64,000 nt of DNA, taken from contig NC_088324.1 in the NCBI RefSeq assembly GCF_910592395.1, positions 3,286,001 through 3,350,000 of the forward strand, in the 5' to 3' direction. Position numbers and translations under genes: made by a program. Below, in pieces: positions 1 to 9,806 of this stretch (within the stretch, counting starts at the first letter, position 1; each line of letters opens with the position of its first letter). The notes below the pieces were generated by a model, which saw only the letters and a program-made list of their open reading frames with translations, did not search any database and had not been told where the DNA came from. Source of the stretch: Lineus longissimus (Eukaryota; Nemertea; Pilidiophora; Heteronemertea; Lineidae).

Positions 1-1265
1 CTATAGGCAGCAGCTAGGTAGGCAAGATAAAGTCATACAAATTTGCCAATAGGGGTCAGTCATATCTCTAGGCATGGCGCCAGTCTCTCTTAAAGCACAG
101 TCAACAGGCATTTGGTCTTAGTATTTGGGTACAGAATCAAGGCAGAATCAAGGCAGCTCAGAGAGCACTGATTGAACGATGCTGTGGACAAGTCCAAGGA
201 TACTGCATCAGTCACGACCAACTTCTCATCAGAAAGCGTCACCACCAGCATATTCAATGTTCAGTTCCAACCTGTACCAGTCCAATGCACGCCTGTCATG
301 GTCAGCAGTGGTCAGCTTAGCGCGATATGGAACATTCTTCCGAAACTCAAGCGAGGGAAGTCTGCTCATTAGCCTATCTCGCGCACTGCTCCTTCTTGTC
401 AAACATCGTAGTGAAATGGTGGTACAGTGGGGCGTCCTCGAGGATTGCAGCTGGTCGGACAGACGTGAGGTGGAATGTGGGCGGCTGCACTTCTTCGTTG
501 ATGTGCGATGGCAGATAGCACAGTTGTTGCGTTGCATGACAACTGAAAGTGAATGTGATATCATAGAACTGAGGCGTTTGCAATGAGACTATAGGTGAAG
601 TAGAAGCAAGGAGTGAAATGGGCCATCTTCCAGTGACTAATATACAGAGTAAGGGCACTGGGTGTTGTTAGATTCAGCATTGAATGTATTCCTCGTACAA
701 GCGTGAATAGTGTGGATATACAGTGAGAGGTGAGAGACCCCTATTGACTACTTCTTGTAACTTTATCTTGGATATTATATTAGTATTGAACTTCTAGCCA
801 TGGATTATGAAGAAATTGAAGTTGTAGGCATGGAATATGAAAAATTATTCAACGTTGAAAGACATTATTCCATGAGGCTTTGCCGTGATCGCAAAGGACG
901 CGACGCGATTGGTTCACATGCTAATGAGGTATGATAATGATAATTACCTCTATAAATGCTACTTGGATAGCGACTGTGTCGTTGATTGCAACAGTGGTCT
1001 ATGTCAATGTGTGCCTGTAATGTCAATGAAGTATGATGAGGTGATGACGATAGTGCAATTATTAAATATTGGCAAGAGATCATACTACAACATAGGTCTT
1101 GTTTTTGACAGATGACTGTGCGACATTCCAATTGGGTCTTGTTAGAGTCAGCGCTGCATGTATTCCTTGTACAAGCTTGAATAGTTGTGACGGACTTTGA
1201 GGGGTGAGAGACCCCTATCGGCTACTTCGGCTAACTTTATCTTGCCTACCTAGCTGCTAGCAATA
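1..1265. mobile_element. DNA transposon-like element with ~30-bp terminal inverted repeats
   Basis: The first ~33 bases and the stretch 1232-1265 are inverted copies of each other (core CAGCTAGGTAGGCAAGAT), and the match resumes further in at AATAGGGGTC against GACCCCTAT. The left end coincides with the window start, so it may be cut. Inside, about 110 bases at 660-770 recur in the same orientation at 1137-1245, so the right terminus is present twice, the inner copy being more diverged. No intact transposase is seen. A non-autonomous element that has duplicated its own end is the simplest reading; the superfamily cannot be told. Confidence 0.6.
286..421 (-). repeat. dispersed repeat R1, copy 1, with eroded coding appearance
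   Basis: About 135 bases here recur at 2247-2377 in the same orientation with only scattered substitutions. On the minus strand both copies read the same peptide (for example SRLPSLEF followed by KNVPYRAKL), so the shared segment was probably coding once, perhaps in a transposase. I do not recognise the family. Confidence 0.6.
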
Positions 1266-1367
1266 GTGCCCCTTTATCAAGACTGAAACCCACTGTGCGG
1301 GGCTAAGAAATTACCTTTATAATCCTAGTTTGATAACCACTGTGTAGATGATTTGAAGAGTGCTCTG

Positions 1368-1500
1368 TGGATGTGTGCCTGTAATGTCAATGAAAGTATG
1401 ATGAGGTGATGACGATAGTGGAATGACAAAATATTGGAAAGAGATCTATTCCTAGAAGAACATATGTCCTGTTTTGACTAGGTGGCGCATTTTAGAATCA
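1368..1500 (+). repeat. partial direct duplicate of 1010-1130
   Basis: The run from GTGTGCCTGTAATGTCAATG onwards copies the segment beginning near 1009 inside the TIR element, with small indels. It lies just outside the right terminus at 1265, so part of the element interior was duplicated next to it, or a second truncated copy sits there. Nothing else is recognisable between 1500 and 2246. Confidence 0.55.
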
Positions 1501-2246
1501 GCAGTGAGCACTGTGTGTAACATGGTGGAGGCAGCGGAGATAATAACTGTGTCGAAAGTATTGTTATAGGGCCTTCCCTTGGCCCATGGGGTTAAATTTA
1601 CAATCCACGATTGAAAAGACGTAGTTTGATCGCATTCAACTATAAATCCATTGAACAGTTGTGTTCCTTGGCTTTAGTCAACCGATGACCTTTTGTTGGG
1701 CCATGATCGGGGATTGTAAACTGTAAATGTATTATGGACTGGGAGACGGGGGAAACACAAGTGAAATAGACCAAAACAAGTGATTTTGGGGCTTTGGTTT
1801 AGATGCATGCCCCACATGCGCCATGCGGGATTATACGGTTCATGTGAACTTGTTGACATCTACATGATCTAGTGCCGTTATTGGTCATGGTACATGGTAG
1901 GCCTAATCATCATGGCAATATGTTTCAGGAAAAGCTCGGAGTAAAATGAACTGCCAATGAATAATGATGTTGTTCATGTTTACCATGTTTACTAGTACAT
2001 AGCCATAGGGTATGCACTGGCCAGTGCACTTTCTGCACGTCGTCATGGTCATGTACGTGATACCTTGCATATTTTGTTTTTTGAATGCGCATGCTTTTTG
2101 GGCAAAATCACTTGTACCAACACTAATGAATAATGTCTTCTTATCCCTATGACTCCATACACAGTGAGGGCATTGTCCCATTCTCATCAAATGGTAACTT
2201 ATTGTACCGTATTAGGGTGGAAGTTGGGGAGCAGATACCTACCACT

Positions 2247-2377
2247 GCACGCCTGTCATAATCAGCAGTGATGAGCTTAGCGCGATATGGAACATTCTTC
2301 AGAAACTCAAGCGAGGGAAGTCTGCTCATTAGCATATCTCGCGCACTGCTCCTTATTGTCAAACATCGTAGTGAAAT
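2247..2377 (-). repeat. dispersed repeat R1, copy 2
   Basis: This is the second copy of the 286-421 repeat. The minus-strand reading again gives the MSRLPSLEF and NVPYRAKL peptides, with substitutions relative to copy 1. A short perfect hairpin (CGTCTGGC, loop, GCCAGACG) follows at about 2389-2410. Confidence 0.6.
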
Positions 2378-2810
2378 CGTAATGGAAAACGTCTGGCTTT
2401 GCGCCAGACGTTGAGACTAATAAGTGAAGAACTAGCAGGTAAAGAACTTCTACTTGCGCGAGACTGCTCTGATAAAATTATCATTGCAGAGACTACGGTG
2501 ACGTACACATATATTTTTTACAATCAAAAATGCCCTCAAAAGACGACATGGAATGATTATTTTATTGATATTTCCTACTAAATACCTTCCAATTATCACT
2601 TGATACAAATAGATCGGCGTTAGGTCGCATGCTTTTCTTTCCTGGTGACACTATAAAGCAAAATAGTTGCAACCCCGTAAATGCGCTATAAGTCCAATAA
2701 TAAGTGACGGTGACCCGTTATAAATGTTTCGCCAGCTTCGCTTTTTTGCCGCTACGCGGCGCGTTGGGCCCTTGCGTCCAGGACCAAACTGGGTAATCCT
2801 AAAAGTTATG

Positions 2811-3117
2811 CTGCGGGCGAGGTTCTTGAAAACGGTACTTTAGCTTTTTGCAGTGCACGAATTTATGACATTGATCGAAATGGCTGTCAAAGTTTCTGTT
2901 GATGGTTTAAAAGCGTATTTAGCATCAATCCCGTCGTTTAGAGAGGCTAATTTCTTATCTAAAGGCAGAGAAATTAAAAATAAATTGATTGAAGTCGTGA
3001 ATGGTGAATTTAAACTCCGCGAGGGGGCAAAACAGATCAATGTCATGAATGTCGCCAGAGCACATGATTTCGTGTCTTGCTGCACTGAAAACATACCAAT
3101 TTAAACCTCGCCCGCAG
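2811..3117 (+). mobile_element. short element bounded by 14-bp inverted repeats, with a possible exon
   Basis: CTGCGGGCGAGGTT at 2811-2824 is matched in inverse by AACCTCGCCCGCAG at 3104-3117. Between them 2853-3104 is open on the plus strand for about 83 codons, preceded by a good splice acceptor (CTTTTTGCAG at about 2842-2851). GTTA occurs close to both ends and could be a target duplication. The peptide is lysine- and valine-rich with no motif I recognise. It may be a transposon-borne exon or chance. Confidence 0.4.
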
Positions 3118-3631
3118 GTTAAAAAAATACGCGAATTTAAAACTGGATAATGTTTAGGCCAGAGTCCTCTATTAAAACATGTGTACATTACGTGTACATT
3201 GTTGTGCATAGGTTTTGGTAAAAAAAGTACTCATTGGACCAATCAATCTGCACAAAATTTTATATGTGTCAAGAAGAACCCTTTGCCAATAGCATAATAA
3301 AGTTTTAAAAAATTCCAATACCGATTGCCTGAGAAAAAAAGATTTCCGTACACAATATCCATCAAAACGTCACTGGCGCATTGATATGGCCCTGTCAAAG
3401 TACAAGTTCTAAACTGACCAGTGAGACCACATTTTCTTAAATATATTATCAAAAAGCATATTTCTGTGATGGCCTGACTCTGTAGATTAAGAATCAACCA
3501 CAGATTGAGAATTAATTCCACTTTGGTCCATCCCAGCCATGTATTTACCACAACTTGACATTTTGATAAGCTCTATGTGACTGTGCCACACTTCCGGTCG
3601 TGGATGAATACAGGTCTCTGCCCTTTAGTGT

Positions 3632-3677
3632 CCTAAAAGTTACCCAGGACCCAGGTTGGTCCTGGGTAATGTTTAGG
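3632..3677. repeat. near-perfect 20-bp-arm palindrome followed by a TATA-like site
   Basis: CCTAAAAGTTACCCAGGACC is followed after six bases by its near-perfect inverse. A related half-arm occurs at 2781-2808 beside the element above. TATATAAAGG follows immediately at about 3679, but the first ATG downstream (3718) opens only 24 codons, so I do not call a gene. The rest of 3120-4537 and 4718-5172 shows only low-complexity patches and a G run near 4490. Confidence 0.5.
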
Positions 3678-4537
3678 TATATAAAGGACGACATCTGGCG
3701 ATTCGGCTAGTACTAGTATGCAGAACAAACCATCAGCGATAGTTAATTTTGTGAACGCTAAAACTCTACGTCACTCCATACTTTCATTTTGAAGCAGCGT
3801 TTTTAAGGGAAACTGACCACTCTTACAAATTTTCCTGTTTCCTCTTCATGCTCACATCCATTAATGGAGCATTTCATCTCCCAGCACTGTCGCAATCATC
3901 GGAAACAGCGCGATAATTCAGTCAGAATCGACGGAATCAACGGAATCAACGAAAACTCTACGGAAACAATGCTAAAACTGCGTAAAATCGCTTGACAATT
4001 AAATAATGTTATTACTAACAATAACTACAACATTCCCATGCTATTAGAATGTTATAAATTGCTTTTGTTATCGAGAAGTAAATTGATCCCACCGACAGGC
4101 TTGTAAAAAGGTCTGCGAGATATTGTTTTCGTGGACTTGTTCCCCGTCCTACCTATATACTTTTGAACTGTGGGATATACAGGTAGGACAAGAGCTCAGT
4201 CTATATTACCGGCATACGAGGTTGTTTCTAGGAATCCCCATTCTCCTGTCGGAACAGTTCGGTGTGTTTGGTGTTTGGTGTGTTTGGTAATCGATTTTTC
4301 ACGATTTTCATGTAAGTAGAGAAGTTTTGTATGATCAAGAGATACTAAAATATGGGGCAGAAGTCAGGGGCGGATAAATATCTGGGAGGTAATGTACATT
4401 TAGGCTATGGGGAGTAGTTAATGAAGGGGTGATAGCCTAAATGGAAATTGGCCATGGGTAAAAGTCATAGGGGGCAGGGGAACGAACGCGGGGGGGGGGG
4501 ATTCCCTAGACCTGTTTCTTCTCAGGGTGTCACTATA

Positions 4538-4717
4538 CCGGTGTAATGTTTTTGAGTGTTTCTGTTTTTGAGTGTTTCCCCTCATTGTTTGGGAACGCTC
4601 AAAAATAGATTGACGAGTTTTTCTGTGTATCCCCCCTATTGAAAAGTCATGGTCTCTCTAGCTGCCTATTGTTTGGAAACACTGAAACATGGGGAACAAC
4701 CACAGATGTTACACCGG
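4538..4717 (+). mobile_element. MITE family CCGG-A, copy 1 (180 bp)
   Basis: It begins CCGGTGTAATGTT and ends in the inverse, TGTTACACCGG. TA stands on both sides, the size expected of a TA target duplication. Near-identical copies are at 32863-33041 (same orientation) and 51142-51311 (inverted). There is no coding capacity. Close identity among three copies within 64 kb suggests recent activity driven by a transposase encoded elsewhere. Confidence 0.8.
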
Positions 4718-5172
4718 TACCTTGCACGTGACAAAAACCCCTAGGCCTGAGCCCTAATATTAGCCGAGACTGTAACCACGCCCCTCACGTCACTCATGCA
4801 ATACATGTACCTACGCTCCTATAACGAGCACTTCGAGGCGACCACAGTCTACAGAGTCTGGTTTTGAGCGATACTAACCTAGGCCTATCTATTAACTAAA
4901 CCTAGAACACTAAGTTCGTGGGGAGAAGAAATTTGAAGCAATTCCTGGCCGCCCACCTTTAAAAGGTCGTTGTATCAATATGATCAACGCCAGCGAATTC
5001 GTCCTGCCATCTCGTGTAAAGACCTTGAACCAATCGGGTATTTCCCCAAACCGGATTCCCCGCAGTTTTACCCCCCCCCCCCCCCCCCCACCGATACAGA
5101 TACATGATGGGAACCAGATTGTATCGGTTATAGACCAGTTTCCGTTGATTCCGTCGATTCCGTAAAATCGAC

Positions 5173-5248
5173 ATGGCAGATTAGGAGGTGACTGGGCAAC
5201 AGCTGGCTAATATTGATCGCCCTTTATAATGCCAATGGTCTTTCAACG
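5173..5248 (+). repeat. dispersed repeat R2, copy 1
   Basis: About 75 bases (AGGAGGTGACTGGGCA through AATGCCAATGGTC) recur with substitutions at 47353-47424. The origin is unknown. From here to 6690 I see no gene, tRNA or inverted-end element, only AT-rich sequence and a C run near 5076-5090. Confidence 0.5.
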
Positions 5249-6689
5249 AGTTGGCGTTAGTCACTAAACTTGTTTTGAACAATGACCCCTACCTAACCAC
5301 GAAGTGGTACGGCATTTCCAGCAAGATGGTCTGCATGTTAATTATGTGCTGCAGTCTATATCTAAAGGTCAGCTACTGCGCCCATCATATGCAGAACAGG
5401 CCCAGTCTCATTCAGTGGAGACTACGTGAATATGATCAAATGGAGCTTCTCATGGTCTGCAAGAGATACCTTCCCAGCCTCATCCTCTCTTACTTGTAAC
5501 TGCTGATGTGAAAGTTAAGAAACGAGAACATATGTTGCAATGTCCAGATCGTACTACTCAGATCTTCATACTCTCAAACTCGGGTTCTCTCCGGATTCCC
5601 GCCTGGCCCTCTATTATAGACCAGCACGACCACTGGTCTACATGGCTCTATATAACTCAGTGTCTGATCATGATCATCAAGAGAGCATTATGTGAGGGTA
5701 CCTCGTTTAACGCACAGCCTTTGCTTGGCCTCTGTCTTACCTTTCGGGGGAGAGGCAGCAATCACACCTCCATGTGTCACCATCCCACAAATTTGTAATA
5801 GGTATGACAAAAATTTCATCACTGATGCATCAAATCCAAACAGAAGTTAAAATCAGCTCACCACACTTTTGAAATCTGTGCCGGATTTAGATAGATAGTC
5901 ATAATCCTGATACATTTGCCAAATAAAACACTGCTTCGTGCCTTGATCTGACGGGAAAGTAGCGGTGTTCACTCGGCTGGGATGTTCATAGTTCTGCTTC
6001 GAATACGAAATAATAAAATATGAAGCCAATACGATTAAGAACAATACTATTGATCATATTTGTTTTATTAGAAATACTATTCTTTTTCTGCCTTTGTAAT
6101 GAATCAATCAATGCTTGCTGGAGTGAGATGTAAATATGTTTTGATTGCAAAGATATATCGGGTGGCATCGTACCCTAACTAAGGCAACCCCTGCTATCTC
6201 AAAACAAACCGTATTGAATAACTTTAAACTGTGCTTACAGCAATGATACATATGTATAGTTATTTAGTTGTTTCAGTGGTGCAAACTTTAAAGTCATCAA
6301 ACTAAACAAAGAAAAACATTCATGCAAAAAGATTTGAAGTTCAGTTCCGGAAACATCAGTAATGACGGTTTTTAGTTAACCACTTAATATTGATAACTCT
6401 ACCAATGCACAGGCTTAAAAGGTTACTTGTTAATGAATTCCACCTTCCATGCCACGCATAACTTTGAAATCGATGTAGGAAGTTAAAAGTCATAATCCTT
6501 TAGATAGTAAGTTTGCCCCAGGGATCGAATTTGCAATGACAGCGCAAGCTGACATCATCTGTGTCATTCGATATCTAAATTTACAAGTTATTCATGCCAT
6601 TGCTCTTGACACAACCATGTAGATTAAGTTTCTGCTGATTTTACTTCTTATGCGCTCCCAGCCCAAAAAATATCACAACCTTTTCCATA

Positions 6690-7394
6690 GATGATAAAAA
6701 AAAACAGCCTCCTATTGAGTCCATTTGGGATTAAATGGTTAATAGTACATTGTGTCTTCATTTGGAGAGTTCACTGTACATGGGATGAGGGCAAAATCTG
6801 CCTCCTTTTGGGTAAAGATGGGATTAAATGGACTATAGTGCATTGTGTCTTCACTTGGAGAGTTCACTGTACATGGGATGAGGGCAAAATCAGCCTCCGT
6901 TTGGGTCCAGCTGGGATTAAATGGACTATAGTGCATTGTGTCTTCACTTGGAGAGTTCACTGTACATGGGATGAGGGCAAAATCAGCCTCTGTTTGGGTC
7001 CAGCTGGGATTAAATGGACTATAGTGCATTGTGTCTTCACTTGGAGAGTTCACTGTACATGGGATAAGGCCAAAATCAGCCTCCTTTTTAGTCCAGCTGG
7101 GATTAAATGGACTATAATGCATTGTATCTTCATTTGGAAAGTTCACTGTACATGGGATGAAAGAAAAAATAGCCCCCTCTTGAGTCCTGCTGGGATTAAA
7201 TGGACTATAGTACATTGTGTCTTCATTCGGAGAGTTCACTGTACATGGGATGAAAGAAAAATTGGCCTCCTTTTGAGTCCATTTGGGATTAAATGGACTA
7301 TAGTATATTGTATCTTCACTTGGAGAGTTCACTGTACATGTGATGAGGCCAAAATCAGCCTCCTTTTGAGTCCTGCTGGGATTAAATGGACTAT
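6690..7394. repeat. 93-bp minisatellite, left part (about 8 units)
   Basis: The unit, containing GGGATTAAATGGACTATAG, then TTGTGTCTTCA and GAGAGTTCACTGTACATGGG, repeats every 93 bases. As 93 is a multiple of three and the units lack stops in two frames, long ORFs appear on both strands (6691-7422 plus, 6739-7524 minus) with a 31-residue period. They have no start context, splice signals or domain, so I treat them as a by-product of the repeat. Units differ by several substitutions each, so the array is not very young. Confidence 0.85.
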
Positions 7395-7923
7395 TGTTGT
7401 GGATCTGGGTTTCAGGGGTTAAAAGTATTAACTTAAATATATATGCATATTCCGTGCAATATGCAGTGTTTCCTTGGGTTGATTTTATTATACTCATTCT
7501 GGGATGATCCACAGCTAAGTACATGTAGTTAGGTGAGGGAACGTATATTTCTACTATTATGGGATTATATGGGGATTATAAGCCATTTACTTTGTACGTA
7601 ATAGTAGTACATGGTGTAGTGTACATAGTTTGACTGGCATTTAGGATGTATTGTCTGAGTGACTTGAGTAGGGGCCGTTTAGTCACCCTTGAACATGAGC
7701 TATTGTTCAGGGTGTCAGGGGTTGGGGAGGGGCTGAGACTAAGCGTTGCTTATGCCACGAGACACGAAAGGAGAAGGACCAACAAAATACCTGTGGAGAG
7801 AACAACCGATTTGCCTGAAATGACCAGCTACATCGCTGTAAACGAACTAACTTCCGCCATCGGCATCATCACCTGACGCCGCGCCAAGTGGCTAGTATTC
7901 ATAATACGCCCGATTTTACAACA
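7395..7923. mobile_element. probable solo LTR inserted in the minisatellite
   Basis: The minisatellite is interrupted here mid-unit and resumes at the matching point. The insert starts TGTTGT and ends ACAACA, the TG...CA form of LTRs, and CTAT stands on both sides (7391-7394 and 7924-7927) as a 4-bp target duplication. At 529 bp without coding sequence it fits a solo LTR left by recombination between two LTRs; BEL/Pao or Gypsy would fit, but sequence alone does not decide. A short ORF at 7646-7876 has no recognisable product. Confidence 0.55.
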
Positions 7924-8400
7924 CTATAGTACATTGTGTCTTCACTTGGAGAGTTCACTGTACATGGGATGCGACCAAAATCAGCCTCTTTTTGAGTCCA
8001 GCTGGGATTAAATGAACTATAGTGCATTGTGTCTTCACTTGGAGAGTTCACTGTACATGGGATGCGACCAAAATCAGCCTCTTTTTGAGTCCAGCTGGGA
8101 TTAAATGAACTATAGTGCATTGTGTCTTCACTTAAAGGGTTCACTGTACATGGGATGCGACCAAAATCAGCCTCTTTTTGAGTCCAGCTGGGATTAAATG
8201 AACTATAGTACATTGTGTCTTTACTTGGAGAGTTCACTGTACATGGGATGAGGCCAAAATCAGCCTCTTTTTGAGTCCAGCTGAGATTAAATGGACTCTG
8301 GTACATTCCGTCTTCACTAGGAGGTGTCACTGTCCATATGATAAGGACAAAAGCAGCCTCTTGACGTGTAGACTTGCTGGGATTGAATGGAGTTTAGAAC
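7924..8400. repeat. 93-bp minisatellite, right part (about 5 units)
   Basis: The same 93-bp unit continues in the same orientation after the LTR. Four units are well conserved with their own shared variants (GATGCGACCAAAATC); the last, from about 8320, is strongly diverged. These shared variants show that the right part has homogenised separately from the left. 8400-8810 holds no recognisable feature. Confidence 0.8.
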
Positions 8401-8814
8401 ATTCTGTTACCGCCCCAGTGCCTAAATTAAAAATTTCAGACACTGGAATTGATCAACTGCCGCCGTCTTGGATGTCAGCATCCTGAGATCCAGGGTTTTG
8501 ACAATCCTACGTCATAAACTGTGTCGCCAGTTCAGACTGTAAATCATATATAGGCCGAATTAGTGCCATTTTCTCTCATAAAACATTTCATTTCATTAAT
8601 AAGTAACAAAATATGATCTTTAGAGATAAAATTTGGCACTTACTAGTGGGTTTCAAGATAATTGTAGGGAGAACTACAAACGGGGCGTAGGGAAGCAATT
8701 ATTTTCGCGGGCTTTGTGGTGATGCGATAGCCTCACAGCAATAAGAAAGATTCTTTCCTGATCTACATCCGCGGTACTGCTTTTCAAGATGGTGGCCACT
8801 TACTATTTCTAGAG

Positions 8815-9257
8815 GAGACAAGACCACAATTGATTTTTTAAGCCTTTTAGCAGTTAAATTGTCAATGTTTGACCGCGACGCATCAACAAACGCGTCAAGT
8901 AGTGAAACTGAAATTCGGATATGATATACGGGTTAGTCTTGCGAGTAACTGGTGCGATGGAAATTGGTGATTGACCACGGAAATTTTTTTATAATCGACA
9001 AATTAGACAGACTTTGATATTTCCACTGTTTTCAGCCAACTGGCAGAAAAAACTCAAAACACGCCCCCTATTACCCAATTAGCAAAATTCGAAATTAATT
9101 TTTTCATCAAATAATTTCTTTATATCTGTAGACTTGCCACAGCAAATATTTTTTCAATACCTCTCCAAATATGTACTTGAGAGTAAAAAACATGCACTCG
9201 TCTAATTGATAGGCCTCGACCCTCCAACCTATGAATATTCATTAGTGGTCTTGTCTC
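8815..9257. mobile_element. 443-bp TIR element, first of seven copies in the array
   Basis: It has 13-bp perfect terminal inverted repeats and weaker matching for about ten more bases. It is non-coding and AT-rich. The copies at the left and right edges of the array are complete, so none was truncated by the amplification. No copy lies elsewhere in the window. Confidence 0.75.
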
Positions 9258-9806
9258 AATGAAGGTACATTTCAGGGGTTAACATTTTGAGATTTTTTTC
9301 AAACTAATGTACATGACATCCCACAACTCTCCAACAAAGGAAAGTCATATCTGGACATTTTTGGAGAAATGAGAGACATTTCAAAGAGTGGTACAACTGT
9401 GCCAAAGCGACGAAAGAGGACAAAATCGACAAAAAGTCATGATTTTGCAGCCAACAGCACCAAATTCAAAGACCTGCCCTGGCCAGAATAAGCAAGCTAT
9501 GGAGCTGAAAATTTAGGATGTGATTTAGGAATATATTTGCTGCTTAGGGCACAACTTTCAGAATCAAGGCCTAAGTAGTTTCAAAGAAATTACAAAATGA
9601 ATGGCAACACAACAAGACTTGTAAAAATGAAACCGAACTTAGACCGGGGTCAGGTTGACTCTTATTTGGGTCAAATTAAGTTTTTTTCTCATTATTTTAG
9701 CTTGTTTTGACCTTAAATCATCAGCAATACAATATTCTAAATGAATTAGAGTGATTTGAGCACATTCAAATTTTTCACTATATTGACCCAAAATGTAGTG
9801 TAAATA
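9258..9806. repeat. 549-bp spacer segment of the array unit, first of six copies
   Basis: It joins successive 443-bp elements. It contains several GGTCA/TGACC half-sites within about 150 bases (from about 9650), including GGTCAGGTTGACT, one base from a perfect 3-spaced inverted repeat of the half-site. No sequence like it flanks the array, so it was carried in with the element, not captured at the target. Confidence 0.7.

Noticed and set aside
5853-6044. Minus-strand ORF as the missing C-terminal cyclase exon
   Set aside because: It has one Cys only, the wrong phase at its best acceptor, and no family motif.
6691-7524. Long ORFs on both strands (243 and 261 codons) as repeat-protein genes
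   Set aside because: They follow the 93-bp minisatellite period, run on both strands at once, and the minus one extends into the LTR; no start, splice or domain evidence.
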